Source: Magicicada septendecula
Lineage: Eukaryota > Arthropoda > Insecta > Hemiptera > Cicadidae
DNA length: 64,000 bases
Direction of reading: 5' to 3'
Assembly: GCA_034769895.1 (NCBI GenBank)
Contig: CM068368.1
Span: 338,543,076-338,607,075 of the forward strand
Positions 23,151 to 35,160 of this stretch are shown one piece after another. The number at the start of each line of letters is the position of its first letter. The stretch's first letter is position 1. The translations under genes and the position numbers were made by a program. The notes under the pieces were generated by a model. The model was not told the DNA's origin. It saw only the letters and a list, made by a program, of their open reading frames with translations, and did not search any database.

Positions 23151-26034
23151 ATAACTACGAACTAAAACTGATTAACTTTTTTCACAATATATAACTCTCA
23201 CTCTGAACTTTGAACACCAAATTCTTTCAAGTATTAATGGATCATATTTATTCACACTGTATGTAACTGTAAGATAACCTATGTCCGAAGCCTATAAAAT
23301 TGACACACACTTTTAAACACCAAGAGTTGAATTTCATGTAAACCTTTTTAGTATTTAAGTACCACAAATGTAAGGTGGTGTACCGTACTTTATTTAACAT
23401 CTTGTTTTAAATCTTTTCGTAACCCAAAGAACTCATTGGTAGAATAACTTGTGTAAATAAGAAACACTAGCGGCCATTGTGGCTTCACACGACTACTGCC
23501 ACCGTTGCTTTCCCCTGAGTGAAAATTAATTTGTTGCCGGGGCGAAACTTTATTATAATACTTTCTATTGTACTGGAGTTATCAAAAATTAGCGAATTTT
23601 AGACACAAATAAACAAGTACGAATCATTACTAACTGTCCTTTGTTTTTATTGGAATTTTATTATATAGTTTGTGTTCTTTAGCGGAGAATAGAATTCTTT
23701 GCCAAAAATTTATGTTGGCAACACGTCGAACGAAAGCGAAATTCGAGTTCCCGCCAGTCTGCGAGGGTAATTCGAATTCATCATCACCGCACAGGAGACA
23801 AACTAATTTGAATCTTTTAATTGTTTTCTCAAAAACAATTTGGCGCCGATCGGGAATTAAATACATCAAATAAAGACAGGTAAGGATATCGGTACTGGTT
23901 ATTCGTGCGTTCGCGACGGACGTAGTCTGCGTGAGATACGTTAAAAATTGACGACGAATTGGTAAGACGTTGAGAGTACGACATCGTTTAATTGCAAAAA
24001 GAGACGAGTGATAAGAACGGGAACGAGTAGCATTATACATGTCATGAACACTATAGCTTTCACGATTCAACATGCACTCATATGTGAATGCACAATACAC
24101 ATGTAAGGAGGTGTTATGTATGACACGTGCGTCAGCTGTTTCCGTACTGTTGCGCAAGCGCATTGCGTGCAATGAAAGTTTGGACGTGCGTAACGTGTCA
24201 CCTGAAATATTACGGAGAAATTATACACACACTGCCACGCCGTGAATAGAAATTAAACTGTCACCGATCGGTTCCTGTTCTATTCTTTAGTAAACGCTTA
24301 AGTATCTGCATTCATTTAAATTGCAACCAAAATTGTAAGCGTATCCTTGTTGATCTTCAGGCACCCAGTTTTCGTTCTAATATAAGGGGTGAAATAATTT
24401 TCAAGGCTAACTATTAAAAAACCAATCCGTTTTTGTTCTTTTCAGCAGTAGACGTCACTCTAAGTATCAACAATTATTTAATTTACCAAATTAATTTTAA
24501 ATTAACAAGAACGTAAACTACTTATTATACTGAAATAGACTAGTGTTTGTTACATTTTGTGGGCTGTTAAATTCCTAACGCTTTGTTATCAAAAATCAAT
24601 TTAGATATCTCCGAATAGATAAAATGAATCAGGGATATTTTGAAAAGCAAGCGCCTTCAGTGCCAAAAATTGCACTGAATATTTGCATGAATTGTTGCTT
24701 TAAATTTAAAACAAAATATTGAATTAAATTTGAACATGTTTATCAACTATACATAAAAGCATCGGTTCTTGGACAAGCTAAACAGAAACACCATAAAATT
24801 AAAAGTGGTGAAACTTTGAGAGTCACAGTTTTAAAATTATCTGAACGCCAAAAGTATTTTGCTAATGTTTATAGTAGAAATATGAGAATCCTGCCACTTT
24901 GCTCAGAGTGCAGGCCTCAACATGCAGTAGTTAGGCCTAGTTATAGCATGAGAGATTACTGCATAAGAGGAAGACGCGTGCACTACCGAAGTAAACAGGA
25001 ATAGAAAGTCGTACCGAAATGGTAACAACTACTCCTGACAAACTAAGTCTGTTGTTGTCTGACTGCATTCTAATGCAGTGCACTCCTGTACGAATCTGCC
25101 TGAAAAATGTAATAAAACATAATTCTCTTTATAGGGCCTACAATACTTTTGTATCTCTTTCCTTCACAAACATACGTGTATGTAAATTGTATATGTATAT
25201 ATGTATGCATGAGTATTACGTACAGTGCAGTATATCTGTCATCGGAGTACTAAAAATTCCAAGAAACATTTCTCCGAATTTTGATCTCAAATTCATTTCA
25301 CAATTTAACGGAAATAATTTACGTTTACCTAATGAATATAAAATCGTCAAGTTTCAAAATGAATTGGTATTAGATAGCCATACATACTGTAAATGCGTAC
25401 TCACGAAACAGAATGTTTACTATTTTAGTTATTATCGTTTCTGCAACTTTCTTCTTACAGTATTAAGCATTAAGCTGTAAACAAATAAAGCTTAAGAATC
25501 CACAATGATTTTAAGTAGACTTGAGAACGATAATCCGTAAAAATCGTCCCGTAATCCAATTGTCATTGAAGAGTTTAAAATTAAGTTTCAATTTAAAATT
25601 CAATGACGATTGTATTCGGGAGGGTGTTTTGTCGCATAGATAATCCATCATTGTCTACTTCTAAATAACCTGAGAACGGAAATTCCTAGTTCAAACGTCC
25701 AACATATAATACCTAAGTAGGTTACACCGTGTTAGCACACTCATACCTGCGCGAATATTTTTATATATATAATTTTATATGCGTCTTCATTTTGAGCTAT
25801 TAGTAAAATATGATTCTTATAATCAATATAAAAATTAATAAAATACTTACCAAATTGTTTTATAATACTACAAATTATTTATAACTTATCGCTCCGACGA
25901 CTTTTTCGGAAATCGAGAATGCGCTAGTCACCTATTCAGCGTCAGTATTAAAGGACTGTATTTTAAATGTCGAAAAATCTAAATACGCTAGCACTTAAGT
26001 ATAAATTATACAGTTTTTGAAAAACGCTTTTTAG
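23151..26034. other. Non-coding stretch with one foldback
   Basis: No recognised gene. A 180-residue minus-strand frame (23630-24172) has no known domain. The sequence TGGCGCC at 23841-23847 resembles the start of some retroelement primer sites but is not enough for a call. The foldback at 25548-25620 is listed separately. Confidence 0.5.
25548..25620. repeat. Foldback, 73 nt, imperfect hairpin
   Basis: The left arm (CCCGTAATCCAATTGTCATT...) pairs with the right arm (...AATGACGATTGTATTCGGG) with a few mismatches and a two-base bulge, closing on a loop near AAGTTTC. The size and shape fit either a microRNA-like precursor or a tiny inverted-repeat element; neither is demonstrated. Confidence 0.7.
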
Positions 26035-26840
26035 CAGTTACTTACTTTTATGGAACACTTACAATTCGAACATCTTCAAATTGGAAATAATTATTCTTTT
26101 GAAATCACTAACTACCTTGACGTCCCTTGCCAGACGTCACTACCTATCATACCTTTTACACGTAAAGAGGTACGGGGCATTATAAACACTTTACATAAAC
26201 GAAAAGCTCCCGGCTACGACTTAATAAAAGCATATCTTATAAATCTGGCTCCAAAAGCAATAAATTGTTTTAGTTACTGGGACATATCCTCTACTACTTC
26301 CCTGTCTTATACAATAAGCCCAAATGACAATGATTACTAAACCTGGCAAAGCATCCCACGTACAACCCTCCTATAGTCCAACCCAGGAACTACAGTCTGA
26401 CTTTTCCAACTAAAGTATTTGAATTATTTCGCCGACTCAGCTACGAGATCAGTCTCAATAGTTATTGCTACCCGCCATTTTGGCTTCAGGAGAATCTACT
26501 ATCAAATCGTTGACCACATGTCCACGAGCTTAGAAGTCAACAAATACTGCATTGCAGTCTTCCTGGACATTATCCAAGCTTATGAGAAGGTTTGGCTCGT
26601 GGGATTTATGTTCAAACTTAAGTATATGCTACCAAACATCTGCTATATGCTTTCCAGATCTTACCTAATTGAGAGATATTTTTCTGTAAACTGTGAATCT
26701 TCTACGTGTTATCGTGTCCAAGTTGGTGTTCCGCCGAGCAGCATACTCGGGCTTCTGTTATATCTTCTGTACATTACTACCATACTAACTGGCTTACTAA
26801 CTGGAGACTGCATATCAACGAATTTCTGTCTGTCCAGGTC
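26035..26840 (+). pseudogene. Jockey-like LINE ORF2 fragment (reverse transcriptase)
   Basis: Two frame blocks. The first (26050-26340) is the pre-RT and fingers region with YLDVPCQTSLPI, FTRKEVRGIINTLHKRKAPG and YDLI. After a gap holding a KPGKA remnant, the second (26419-26871) has HFGFRRIYYQIVDHM and the motif A region YCIAVFLDIIQAYEKVW (family: FLDxxQAFDKVW), then PNICYMLSRSYL, RYFSVNC and a degraded VGVPPSSILG (family: GVPQGSVLG). The enzyme would copy element RNA at a nicked chromosomal target. Endonuclease, FADD box and thumb are missing. The piece is truncated at both ends and frame-broken, and no target duplication was found. Confidence 0.88.
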
Positions 26841-27870
26841 ACGTTCATCACAAAACGATCGCTTTAATTAGCATTTATGTCCAAAGTTAGTCTGTAGATC
26901 CAATGGCCTATGAGAATAAAAGCAAGTACACTACACTAAGTGCGATAGGCCACTTACCACTTGCCTCGACTGTAACGATGTAGCGAAGAGGATAATTTTT
27001 GTCAAACATATCGCTTACATTAATTATTTGTCACGCCTGTGTAACTAATGAGAATATTTGTTCAAGGTCAATCAGATGTACAGATAATGTCTACAAAATA
27101 TCTTGACAACTCGATAGCTGCGCGAGAAGGAAAGGTTCCCTTTATTAGGCGATTGCCACTGCATATTGACACTGTTTTTAAACCCCACCTTCGTGACAGA
27201 TTAAATGATACTTCTATCTAGTCCAAATCTCAAAATAAAAATTCAACTAGAAAATTAGACCTCTAAGACGCTGGGAATGAGAATTTCGTTACCTGGACAG
27301 GTCAACGTGTGGTTCCTACAACCTTTCCCACCATTCATAGAAGGAATACGAGAAAGACGCCCATAGAGAATTGTGAATTGTGGCACGAGAGAACCTCGAA
27401 CCAGCAGTTGCATATCCTTACGTCTTCACCTATAGCGGCGTTTTGTCCGATAGTACAAACGAATCTCTATAACTAAATGAAGCAAAACTAAACGTTTATA
27501 CAAAGTTATTTAGACCAGATTTACTGAAACAGTTGTTTGCAAAGGTAGGCATTGGGGTTGCATAACTGGTTCGTTCTAACCTATGTTTGTTAATTTTGTT
27601 ATGATGAAAGCAGCTGGCAGGTCTGGTCGAATAGTACGTGTCGCCTGAGAGTGGGCGGGTCCGCGAACGGAGAAAGTTATAGACAAGGAACTTACGCCAC
27701 GCGCATGCGTCGATATTGTTTACAACTTTGTATGAATTTAATGCTTTTGTATCAGCCTTCTTATCATGATTATTAATTGGCACCTTACAGTATAGAATCG
27801 TGCATGCACTGGATACATCTTTAGGTGGCTGAGATTTTGTGTTTTCATCAATAATAGGTGGAAAGAGCTA
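26841..27870. other. Non-coding stretch, nothing recognised
   Basis: A run near 27100-27220 is open for about 45 codons (reads FIRRLPLHIDTVF) but has no known relative. No further Jockey sequence is recognisable. Confidence 0.5.
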
Positions 27871-27881
27871 GCGCGCGCGCG

Positions 27882-27959
<78 letters not shown>
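27871..27959. repeat. (GC)n(CA)n microsatellite
   Basis: A short GCGCGC run leading into about 36 CA units. Confidence 0.97.
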
Positions 27960-27961
<2 letters not shown>

Positions 27962-30262
27962 GTCTCTGACACATACACACTCTGCCACTCACTGATAGTT
28001 TCTTTATTCTTTCAAAGCGGGGCCGTAATAGTAGAGATCGTATGATCACATTTTCCTGATTATCGATAATGCGTCAGTCGTGAATCCGGCCTCGGTCCGT
28101 TTCCCTCAATTTTACACACACATCAGCCTTGCGATCATTGCCGTACTGGAATGAGCTAGTCTTTGAGGCTGAGCCTGTATAGACTGCGGAGTGTTACATA
28201 AATTACTACACATATTGCATCACATCTGATTCTACGAAAACCTCGGTGGTCCGTATATTAATCGGCACAAAATGTTGCACTGGCCTGATTATCTGACACT
28301 ACAATTTACTTTTTTCATTTGTGGTACACAGTAAGAAAAGGAGTCCGGTATGGTATGATGACAGGTACCAGGGCAGGTACCAGGGTTTACTTCGAATAGC
28401 TGATATCGCGAAGACAAATAATTTATTCAATTATATATAACCTTACGTACGGTATCATCTCCTATGAATACTGAATTTTTTCGGAAGAAAATGACAACGA
28501 AAACTGAAAACCATTTTACGTGCAACTTGAAACGTAGTATTAACAAACACCCATCTTTCGACATCATGTTTCTGAAAACAAACATAGGCATATCTGGCAG
28601 ACACTAGCGTCCTGTCCCACTTTGTGTCAAACAAGCAGTCTCAATGTCTATGACATCATAGGTTATTTTGAACAAGTACGTGATATAATAACATCCACAT
28701 CAGTAGCAGTAGTAATGGCGGTAACAGATTGTGTTCTGTCTCACGAAAGTTGAAACCCCATAATTTTCTAGTTGAAGGGCACGCACACGCACACACACGC
28801 GTGCTGCCCCACCTCTCATCTCTTCTGGTTTGCTGCTTTCTCCTCACAAATTCCACAGCGATCTCTTGCTTTGTCACTTCCCCTCTGCCGCCCATGCTAT
28901 GGATTCATTGGCTCAAACGCGTCACTCAGAGTCGACTTTATGTAAGCGCCGAAGAAAGTCACGGCCACTTCCTGACTGCCGACAATACTAAAGCAGTGAT
29001 CGCCGCATTCAGCGTCTTCAACGAGAATGCTAGTATAACAAGAATGAAAATAGACTATCGAGGTGAACCACTTCTTAACATTGTTTTTGGATTTTACCTG
29101 AATCCTTTCTTCTACTTTAGCATATCAAACGTAAATAAATGTAAGGGGAGGAATGTACAATCGTTCATCGAGATAATACAAAGCTAATAAGAGTGCGGTA
29201 TTTAAGATGAAATCGCCCCACTTTGTAATGTACAGGGATTTTGTTGCTGCTTTCTACTCAACAGGCCCAATTAAGAGAGGTCATGTTATCAATTTGGCAG
29301 ATGTTCGGAAAAGGATAACATCGCTTTTGAGATTTTGTTTGTTTGTTTACAAACAAAAATTTAATGACTCTTGTAATTCCCCCTGCTGTATGCTCTAATA
29401 TCACTTAAATAAAAATAAGACATAATACCATAAATATATTTCTTCCTGTTGGAATGGCGGTTACTATATTAGAAAGACTAGCGTTAACGTTTATTACGTC
29501 CTTCTTGACACCTCAGAACCTCTTAAATATGTCTAAATTATTACGTGCTGTATTAAAAGGGTAGACTATTGTACAAGAAAGTATACACTAATACTTAGAA
29601 AATATAAAGTTCTAACGTACGAACGGATGAACAGTCAGAAACCTTTACTAAGTGCTGACTGTGAATGTATCCTCATAAACCAACGAAGAGATTCTGCTAG
29701 TTGAAGTCTCTCTAAGCTTAACGAGTCATAGTAGAACTAAAGGAATACTGAGTTGCTTTCAGTCGTAAAAAGAAGGAAAAATGACTTTAAAAATTTCGTT
29801 TAATGTTTCTAAAGATAGATGTCAATACCCGACAAATTTTGTTCTTCCAAGGTTATAACTGACAGCAAGTACAACTTACACAAAGAAGAAACGACAAGAA
29901 ATAGGGTAATAGGCTACTGTATGTCATCTGCCTTGGAGCATCTGAAGCGAACGCGTAAGAATACGTCGGAGTTTTAGAAATAAAATAGAACGTTATAATT
30001 ATAAATATTTAATAACATTAGCGATAGGCTACACGAATTGTGTCATATCATATTGTATAAAAATAATATATCTTTTATTTGGACGACACTTCTTTAGTTT
30101 GTAAGGGTCGGATGATTGTTTCGAGAATAATACTAACGGAGGCATAAGAGCCCAGTGTAATCCCAGTGCAGTACTCAGTCCCGTTTCTAATATTCCGCCT
30201 CGTTATTGAGTTCTTAAATTTATTTGAAACTTTTAAATTTATTTTATACCTTTCGTCTCTAA
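27960..30262. other. Non-coding stretch, nothing recognised
   Basis: A 152-residue plus-strand frame (28729-29187) and a 79-residue minus-strand frame overlap each other and match nothing known. A 12-bp duplication (CAGGTACCAGGG) sits near 28364-28388. Confidence 0.5.
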
Positions 30263-30333
30263 TGAAACCTCCCTCGGTAACTTATGAGAAACCTCCCTCG
30301 GTAACTTATGAGAAACCTCCCTCGGTAACTTAT
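30263..30333. repeat. 24-bp tandem repeat, three units
   Basis: Three identical units (the first short by two bases) with core AAACCTCCCTCGGTAACTTA. The period is a multiple of three, so both strands stay open: EKPPSVTY repeats on plus, RGRFLISY on minus. The surrounding 68-codon frame has no other sign of being a gene. Confidence 0.95.
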
Positions 30334-33300
30334 GATTTTTCCATCGTCGAAGCTCTTATAGAACCCTTGTAAGATTAGAAAGATTAATACCTTATGTGTC
30401 ATCACTATATTACCTCTCTCATATATTTCGTTTCTTTTGTCATCAGGCCAAGTCAACTGGTTGATTATGTTAACTGGATGAATATAGTTAATCTAGACTG
30501 TCTTGTACTGAAGCCGAATAATGAATTAGAGAGGAAGATATAAGAGAAACTGTCGTCTTGTTGACACCAAGTATGCCGATAGGAAAAATTAGGATTAGTA
30601 CTGAATGTCGTTTAACGTAGCTTCAATTGCTGCAAGATTCTTGATAAACTCTACACAAATTGAAAATACCTCTGTGTTTTCAACTGAGAATAAAATATTC
30701 CAAAAACTGTGAACATGTGTTTATTCCCGTAAGATACTTACATTTTGAAGTAAGTGGACGATTGTAAACCCAGAAGAAATTAAAAGTAGGTCTGTAAAAA
30801 CAAGCTAAACACAACGGAGAAACTGGTTAAGGTTAAATGAATTATATGATGTAGACCCGAAACTCAAAGACACTAAATGAAAAAAGTAACTTAAAAAGGT
30901 TGTTCGCTTACGTAAGATTGTGTAATACTTTTTTCTGTTGAATCTCACGATCAATTAGGTAAATATATTGCCAGCCTTTTAATTATAGGTTTACATGTGT
31001 TCTGTTTATACATCTCTGGCTATACATGTGAATGGATATGTTTCACGTTTTTTAATAAATATTTTAATGTTTTTAAGGAATGAGGAAATTTTTATAATTG
31101 CATGGCTGCACAATAATCGACAGAATTATTAAAATTAACTATGAAAGAACATTCATTTTAAGTGAGGAAATGATAAGTTACTAAGTTACTAAGAAGTGAT
31201 AAATGATAACGCTCAGGTGTGGAGGCGATTGTCAGGAAGTAAAGGAATGTAGAGGGAGCAGAGATGAACAGAATTCTCCAAGACGACAGTATACAAATAA
31301 ACGAGGAAGACAGATTTTGGCACAACGAAGAAGTATCAGCATCGATGGCCTATTCAGCATCTAGCTAAAAGAGGTAAAGCTTTTACCTCGGAAGTTAGAT
31401 AACAGAGCGAAATTAGTACCAGAAAAGTAGAAAATTGCATCCAACAGGTCAAACTGAAGTTTCTTAAGAAGAAAGAGGTTTTAGTTTAAAAATACGTAGT
31501 CAAAACAAAATAAGGTGTAAAATCTTTCGTCTCGGCAGTAGTACTTTACGATAGCCACTATAGGTGTAAGCCTTCGCCGTGTAGTGTCAAGAATAGTTAG
31601 GCAGACAAAATCGCAAATACAGAGAACTAAAAGAAGAAGGGTAAGACTTACTCTACAAAAACATACACAAAGTAGAAGATACTTTAATGGTAATTATTAG
31701 GGTAAGTTTATTCCAAACCAGAATCAGTGAAAGGAATCACACTGTTACCTCACCTTAATATCACTTACATTTTATAATAGTGTATTCAGTTAGAGCTGAC
31801 GCTGACGGGAAATAAAGATCCAGTGTTGTTTGCAATTGTGAGTTATAATTATGATTTACCTGAGAACGACTACTGAGCGACGACTGTTGTTAAATAACTG
31901 CAGCTGTTATAGCGGTGTTGTTTTAAATAACAGCCTGTTCATTTTGCCACCCCCCCCCCCCCAATTCCTTAAACGTCAGTAGTCCAAGGAAACAAAAGAG
32001 AAGAACGGGACTTCATTTCTTTTACTATACTTTTACTATAGACGAGTTACTGAGACTTCAAAACAAAATTGGCCACAATTGCTCCCTTATCATTGTCAAC
32101 TATATACGATATCGCTCATATGGATACAGATTAAAAATTTATAGAATCGAAAATACTACATTCAAAATTAACTATGCCAAAGAACTATATTTACAAGCAA
32201 TAAGTACTGTAAAGAAGGGTGGTTAAAAAAAATTGTTGATCGTGTAAAATGTATAAATAAAAAAATGGGGAATTTGAAATTGTATAAAAAGTGCCGTAGA
32301 ACCCATTAATTGTGAACACGAACTCTAGCGACAAAAAACTTGATAGATCAATTCGTATTTTTAACGTTTGCTATGTATAAGTTTAAAAAATTCTATAACC
32401 AATCTGCTTACAAATTCAGAAGCAAGTCAATAATTTTTTGACAGTTAAAATTAATTATATTAGTACATACGCGTATAATTAGTTTAAACGTAACACGTAG
32501 TTTAAGCAACAGAAAATAAATACTATAAGAGAAAATAATCTCTACTACTCGGGGTTTTCAAAGATTTTCGATTATACTTCTTTGAAATAACTATTAAGTA
32601 AATAACGACACTTTTTGTAAATCATTATAACTAAGTTCCATGTAGTAATTATTTGTATACAGTTCGTCATGTGAATCAGTGTTCCACTGCTCGTATGCGC
32701 AGCTGTTTACTCCCACTGTCCGAACTCGTTAAATAAAATTTTTGACAGTCCTACTTATGGCACAGTTTTTAACGTGGTAAACGTCTGTAGGGGAACTACA
32801 TAATATGTTGGAAAAAATCCAAATCACAGTCAGTAAAAAAGATTACAGGTTATACTATTCACTTGCGTCTTCTACAGGAACATGAGAAGTAAACATATGC
32901 ACTAAACTTCATTGTTACAGTATGAAACACAAGGATACATTATACCGTAGGAGTAAACATTTCATAATTCTAATAATAATAATAATAATAATAATCAGTA
33001 TCATCATATGAGTAACCTGCCTGAGAAGTATAACTTCATCTCATATGAAATTCCATGCACCACCTTAAGAATGAAACAACTAATAGTATAATACATTGAT
33101 CTATGAAACTTAACTCTTGTTTATCTGTCACCAATACTTGAAGGCCTATACAAAATCCAAGATACAATAAAGAGTAAAACAATTAATAATATTACGAATT
33201 AAAGAACACTGATCTCCAAAGTTAATTTCCATAGTTATCTGACTTTAGAATTCAATTGCTTAACGTAATGTAAAATTCAAACACTACAAAACACGTTTAA

Positions 33301-33911
33301 GTACAAAATGTCAAACAGGCCTATATAAAGTTGTATGCGTATCTGTCAGAGAATAATTAAAACGTTTCAACTAGTTCACTGGGTTGCTACTAAAGGTTGC
33401 TAAATATGGACTATGATACAATTTTAATGGATGGGACAGTCAGATAAAAAAAGGTTACATTTAAAACTAATTAGAGTGTCAAAATCAACTCGTTAATCAC
33501 GAGAAAAATGTATACTAACAAGAAAAGTGATTTTACTGCTTATACTTTCAACAATTTTTAAATTTAATATTAGTTGAACAAGACAAGATATTCTTCAGTT
33601 CTTTAGTATTGCAAAATCAAATTACAAAGCCACAATAAATTAAAAATAGTTCGTAATAGCAAAAAATCGCGTAATTGAATACTGTCTGTCCTTGACTTGT
33701 TACTAATTACTTTTTAATTCAGTTTAATATCAATCTTTTGTAACTATGTTCCTTCTTGAATCACGATCATCTAGGCTACTTCTGAATACATAGTAAATGT
33801 AGGAAACAAGTAAGAGCACTACTGATCCAAGACCTATCGTTTAATGGACATATCGTTAGAACTGCCATGACCAAAGACAACTGACTACAGCATAGTTCTA
33901 CTAGTAATTTT
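30334..33911. other. Non-coding stretch with a short AAT repeat
   Basis: AT-rich, no open frame worth noting. A C run lies near 31950-31962 and (TAA)8 at 32971-32995. Confidence 0.6.
32971..32995. repeat. (TAA)8 microsatellite
   Basis: Uninterrupted TAA trinucleotide run. Confidence 0.97.
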
Positions 33912-33934
33912 ATACAAACCACTATTTTGTATTT

Positions 33935-33983
33935 GGTATTGACGAGCGCTTTCGGCAGTCAAGCCATCTTCAGGTCATTTACC
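33935..33983 (-). ncRNA. Hammerhead-ribozyme-like core in the Penelope terminus
   Basis: On the minus strand the order is GGTA ... CTGAAGA - TGGCTTGACTGCC - GAAA - GCGCTC - GTC - AATACC. CUGAnGA, a short GGC/GCC stem II, GAAA and a GUC cleavage triplet come in the order of a type I hammerhead, and GGUA/UACC could close stem I. Penelope-like elements are known to carry hammerheads with very short stem III. The base pairs directly next to the core do not match well here, so this copy may be degenerate or the motif may be shifted. Confidence 0.4.
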
Positions 33984-34370
33984 AACAGAGAAATATGAAA
34001 CCGTTCACTTCTTATATACCGTTTTACCGGACCTATCTAGCCCCGCCCCCTGACGAAGTAACGTCTTACTTAGCTCCACCCACAGTGGGTTGTCTTACAT
34101 TACCAATTTTGTAGCCGTTACAATTTACGTTAACTTACTCTTTTTTGTTGTCTAATAAGCTGCTAAATATTTCTTCATTTTCAAATGTGGTTTTTATATT
34201 CATTAGTCGTTTTTCATCTTTATTTCTTATTTTTAATATTTCCACTTCTTCCTTTAATTTCCTTTCTCTTTCTTTACTCATCACTTTTATTATCTTATAA
34301 TTTACGACTGGGTCTACGAATTTATGTCCTTCTTCTATAAAATAATTAGAATAATTATTTCGTCGTATAA

Positions 34371-34553
34371 TTAATTCGTCGTTAACTCTCCTTCACCCCT
34401 CCTATGTTCTTTAAATCTCTGGCAAAATTGACGACCCGTTTCGCCCAGATATACTTTTCTACATTCCCCACAACTGAGCATATATACTCCACTTTTCTTC
34501 AATATGTCTTCTTCTTCAAAATGTCTTCTTGTAGTTTTTATTATATCAAACAC
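34371..34553 (-). pseudogene. GIY-YIG endonuclease domain of a Penelope-like element
   Basis: About 60 residues with SGVYMLSCGECRKVYLGETG, matching the GIY...YIG layout (here GVY and YLG), followed by RQFCQRFKEHRRG with the conserved Arg and His. In Penelope-like elements this single-strand nicking domain follows the RT and opens the target site. The downstream tail continues toward 34150 in pieces. It is a remnant within the broken element above, and independent function is not expected. Confidence 0.88.
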
Positions 34554-35160
34554 AGTTTTCGATTTTTTAACCGCTACCTCTATATTATATTTTCTAAAAC
34601 ATTTTTGTATCTTTCTCGTGTTATAACCTATATAAGATATGGATCCCTTATACTCCTTCTTTTCTTTACTATTCTCATTTTTTGTTTCTTCTCTTCGTTT
34701 TATATTATTAAATATTTTAACTACTACATTCGTATTATACTTGTTGTTTTTTACAATTATTTTTATTCTTTATATTTCTTTCTTTCTGTTTTCCTCATCT
34801 TCTATACAACTGTTTATTCTATGACAGAAATTATTTATCGCTGCCATTTTATACTGTATCGGATGGTATGAATCATTTGGTATTATAACATCCGTAGGCC
34901 TATATCAAATTTTCTTTTATTTTCTTTTGTTATTCTTATGTTTAAATCTAGGAAATTTATTTCCTTGTTTCCTACTTCCATTTTAAATGTTATACTCTCT
35001 TCTAATTTGTAACCTCTTCAAAAAATACCTTTAATTCTTCATCATCGCCCTCCCATATTAACAAGATATCGTCTACATACCTCATCCATTTCTTAATTTT
35101 ATCTTTATTTTTCACTGTTGACATTATTTTATTTTCAAAGTAATTCAATGAAGCGGTTGA

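Larger units (their letters stand above)
33912..35160 (-). mobile_element. Penelope-like retroelement, 5'-truncated 3' part
   Basis: Minus strand, 5' to 3': the end of the RT (RYVDDIL at about 35063-35083, then a FLDLNIRITKENK block and a PNDSYHPIQYKMAA block near 34870-34900), the GIY-YIG nuclease (34371-34553), a Lys/Glu-rich C-terminal tail (FVDPVVNYKIIKVMSKERER), and a GC-containing 3' region ending with the terminal segment at 33912-33990. This order of domains is diagnostic of endonuclease-bearing Penelope-like elements. The copy is broken in a few places and lacks most of the RT. Moderately old. Confidence 0.88.

Noticed and set aside
23630-24172. 180-residue minus-strand frame
   Set aside because: The longest unexplained frame, but no known domain, no promoter or splice context, and basic low-order composition. 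I cannot support it as a gene.
34404-34871. 155-residue Phe/Tyr/Leu-rich plus-strand frame resembling a membrane protein
   Set aside because: Antisense of the A-rich Penelope-like coding region; the hydrophobicity is a strand artefact. The same applies to the plus-strand Phe/Ser-rich frames across 36900-40700.
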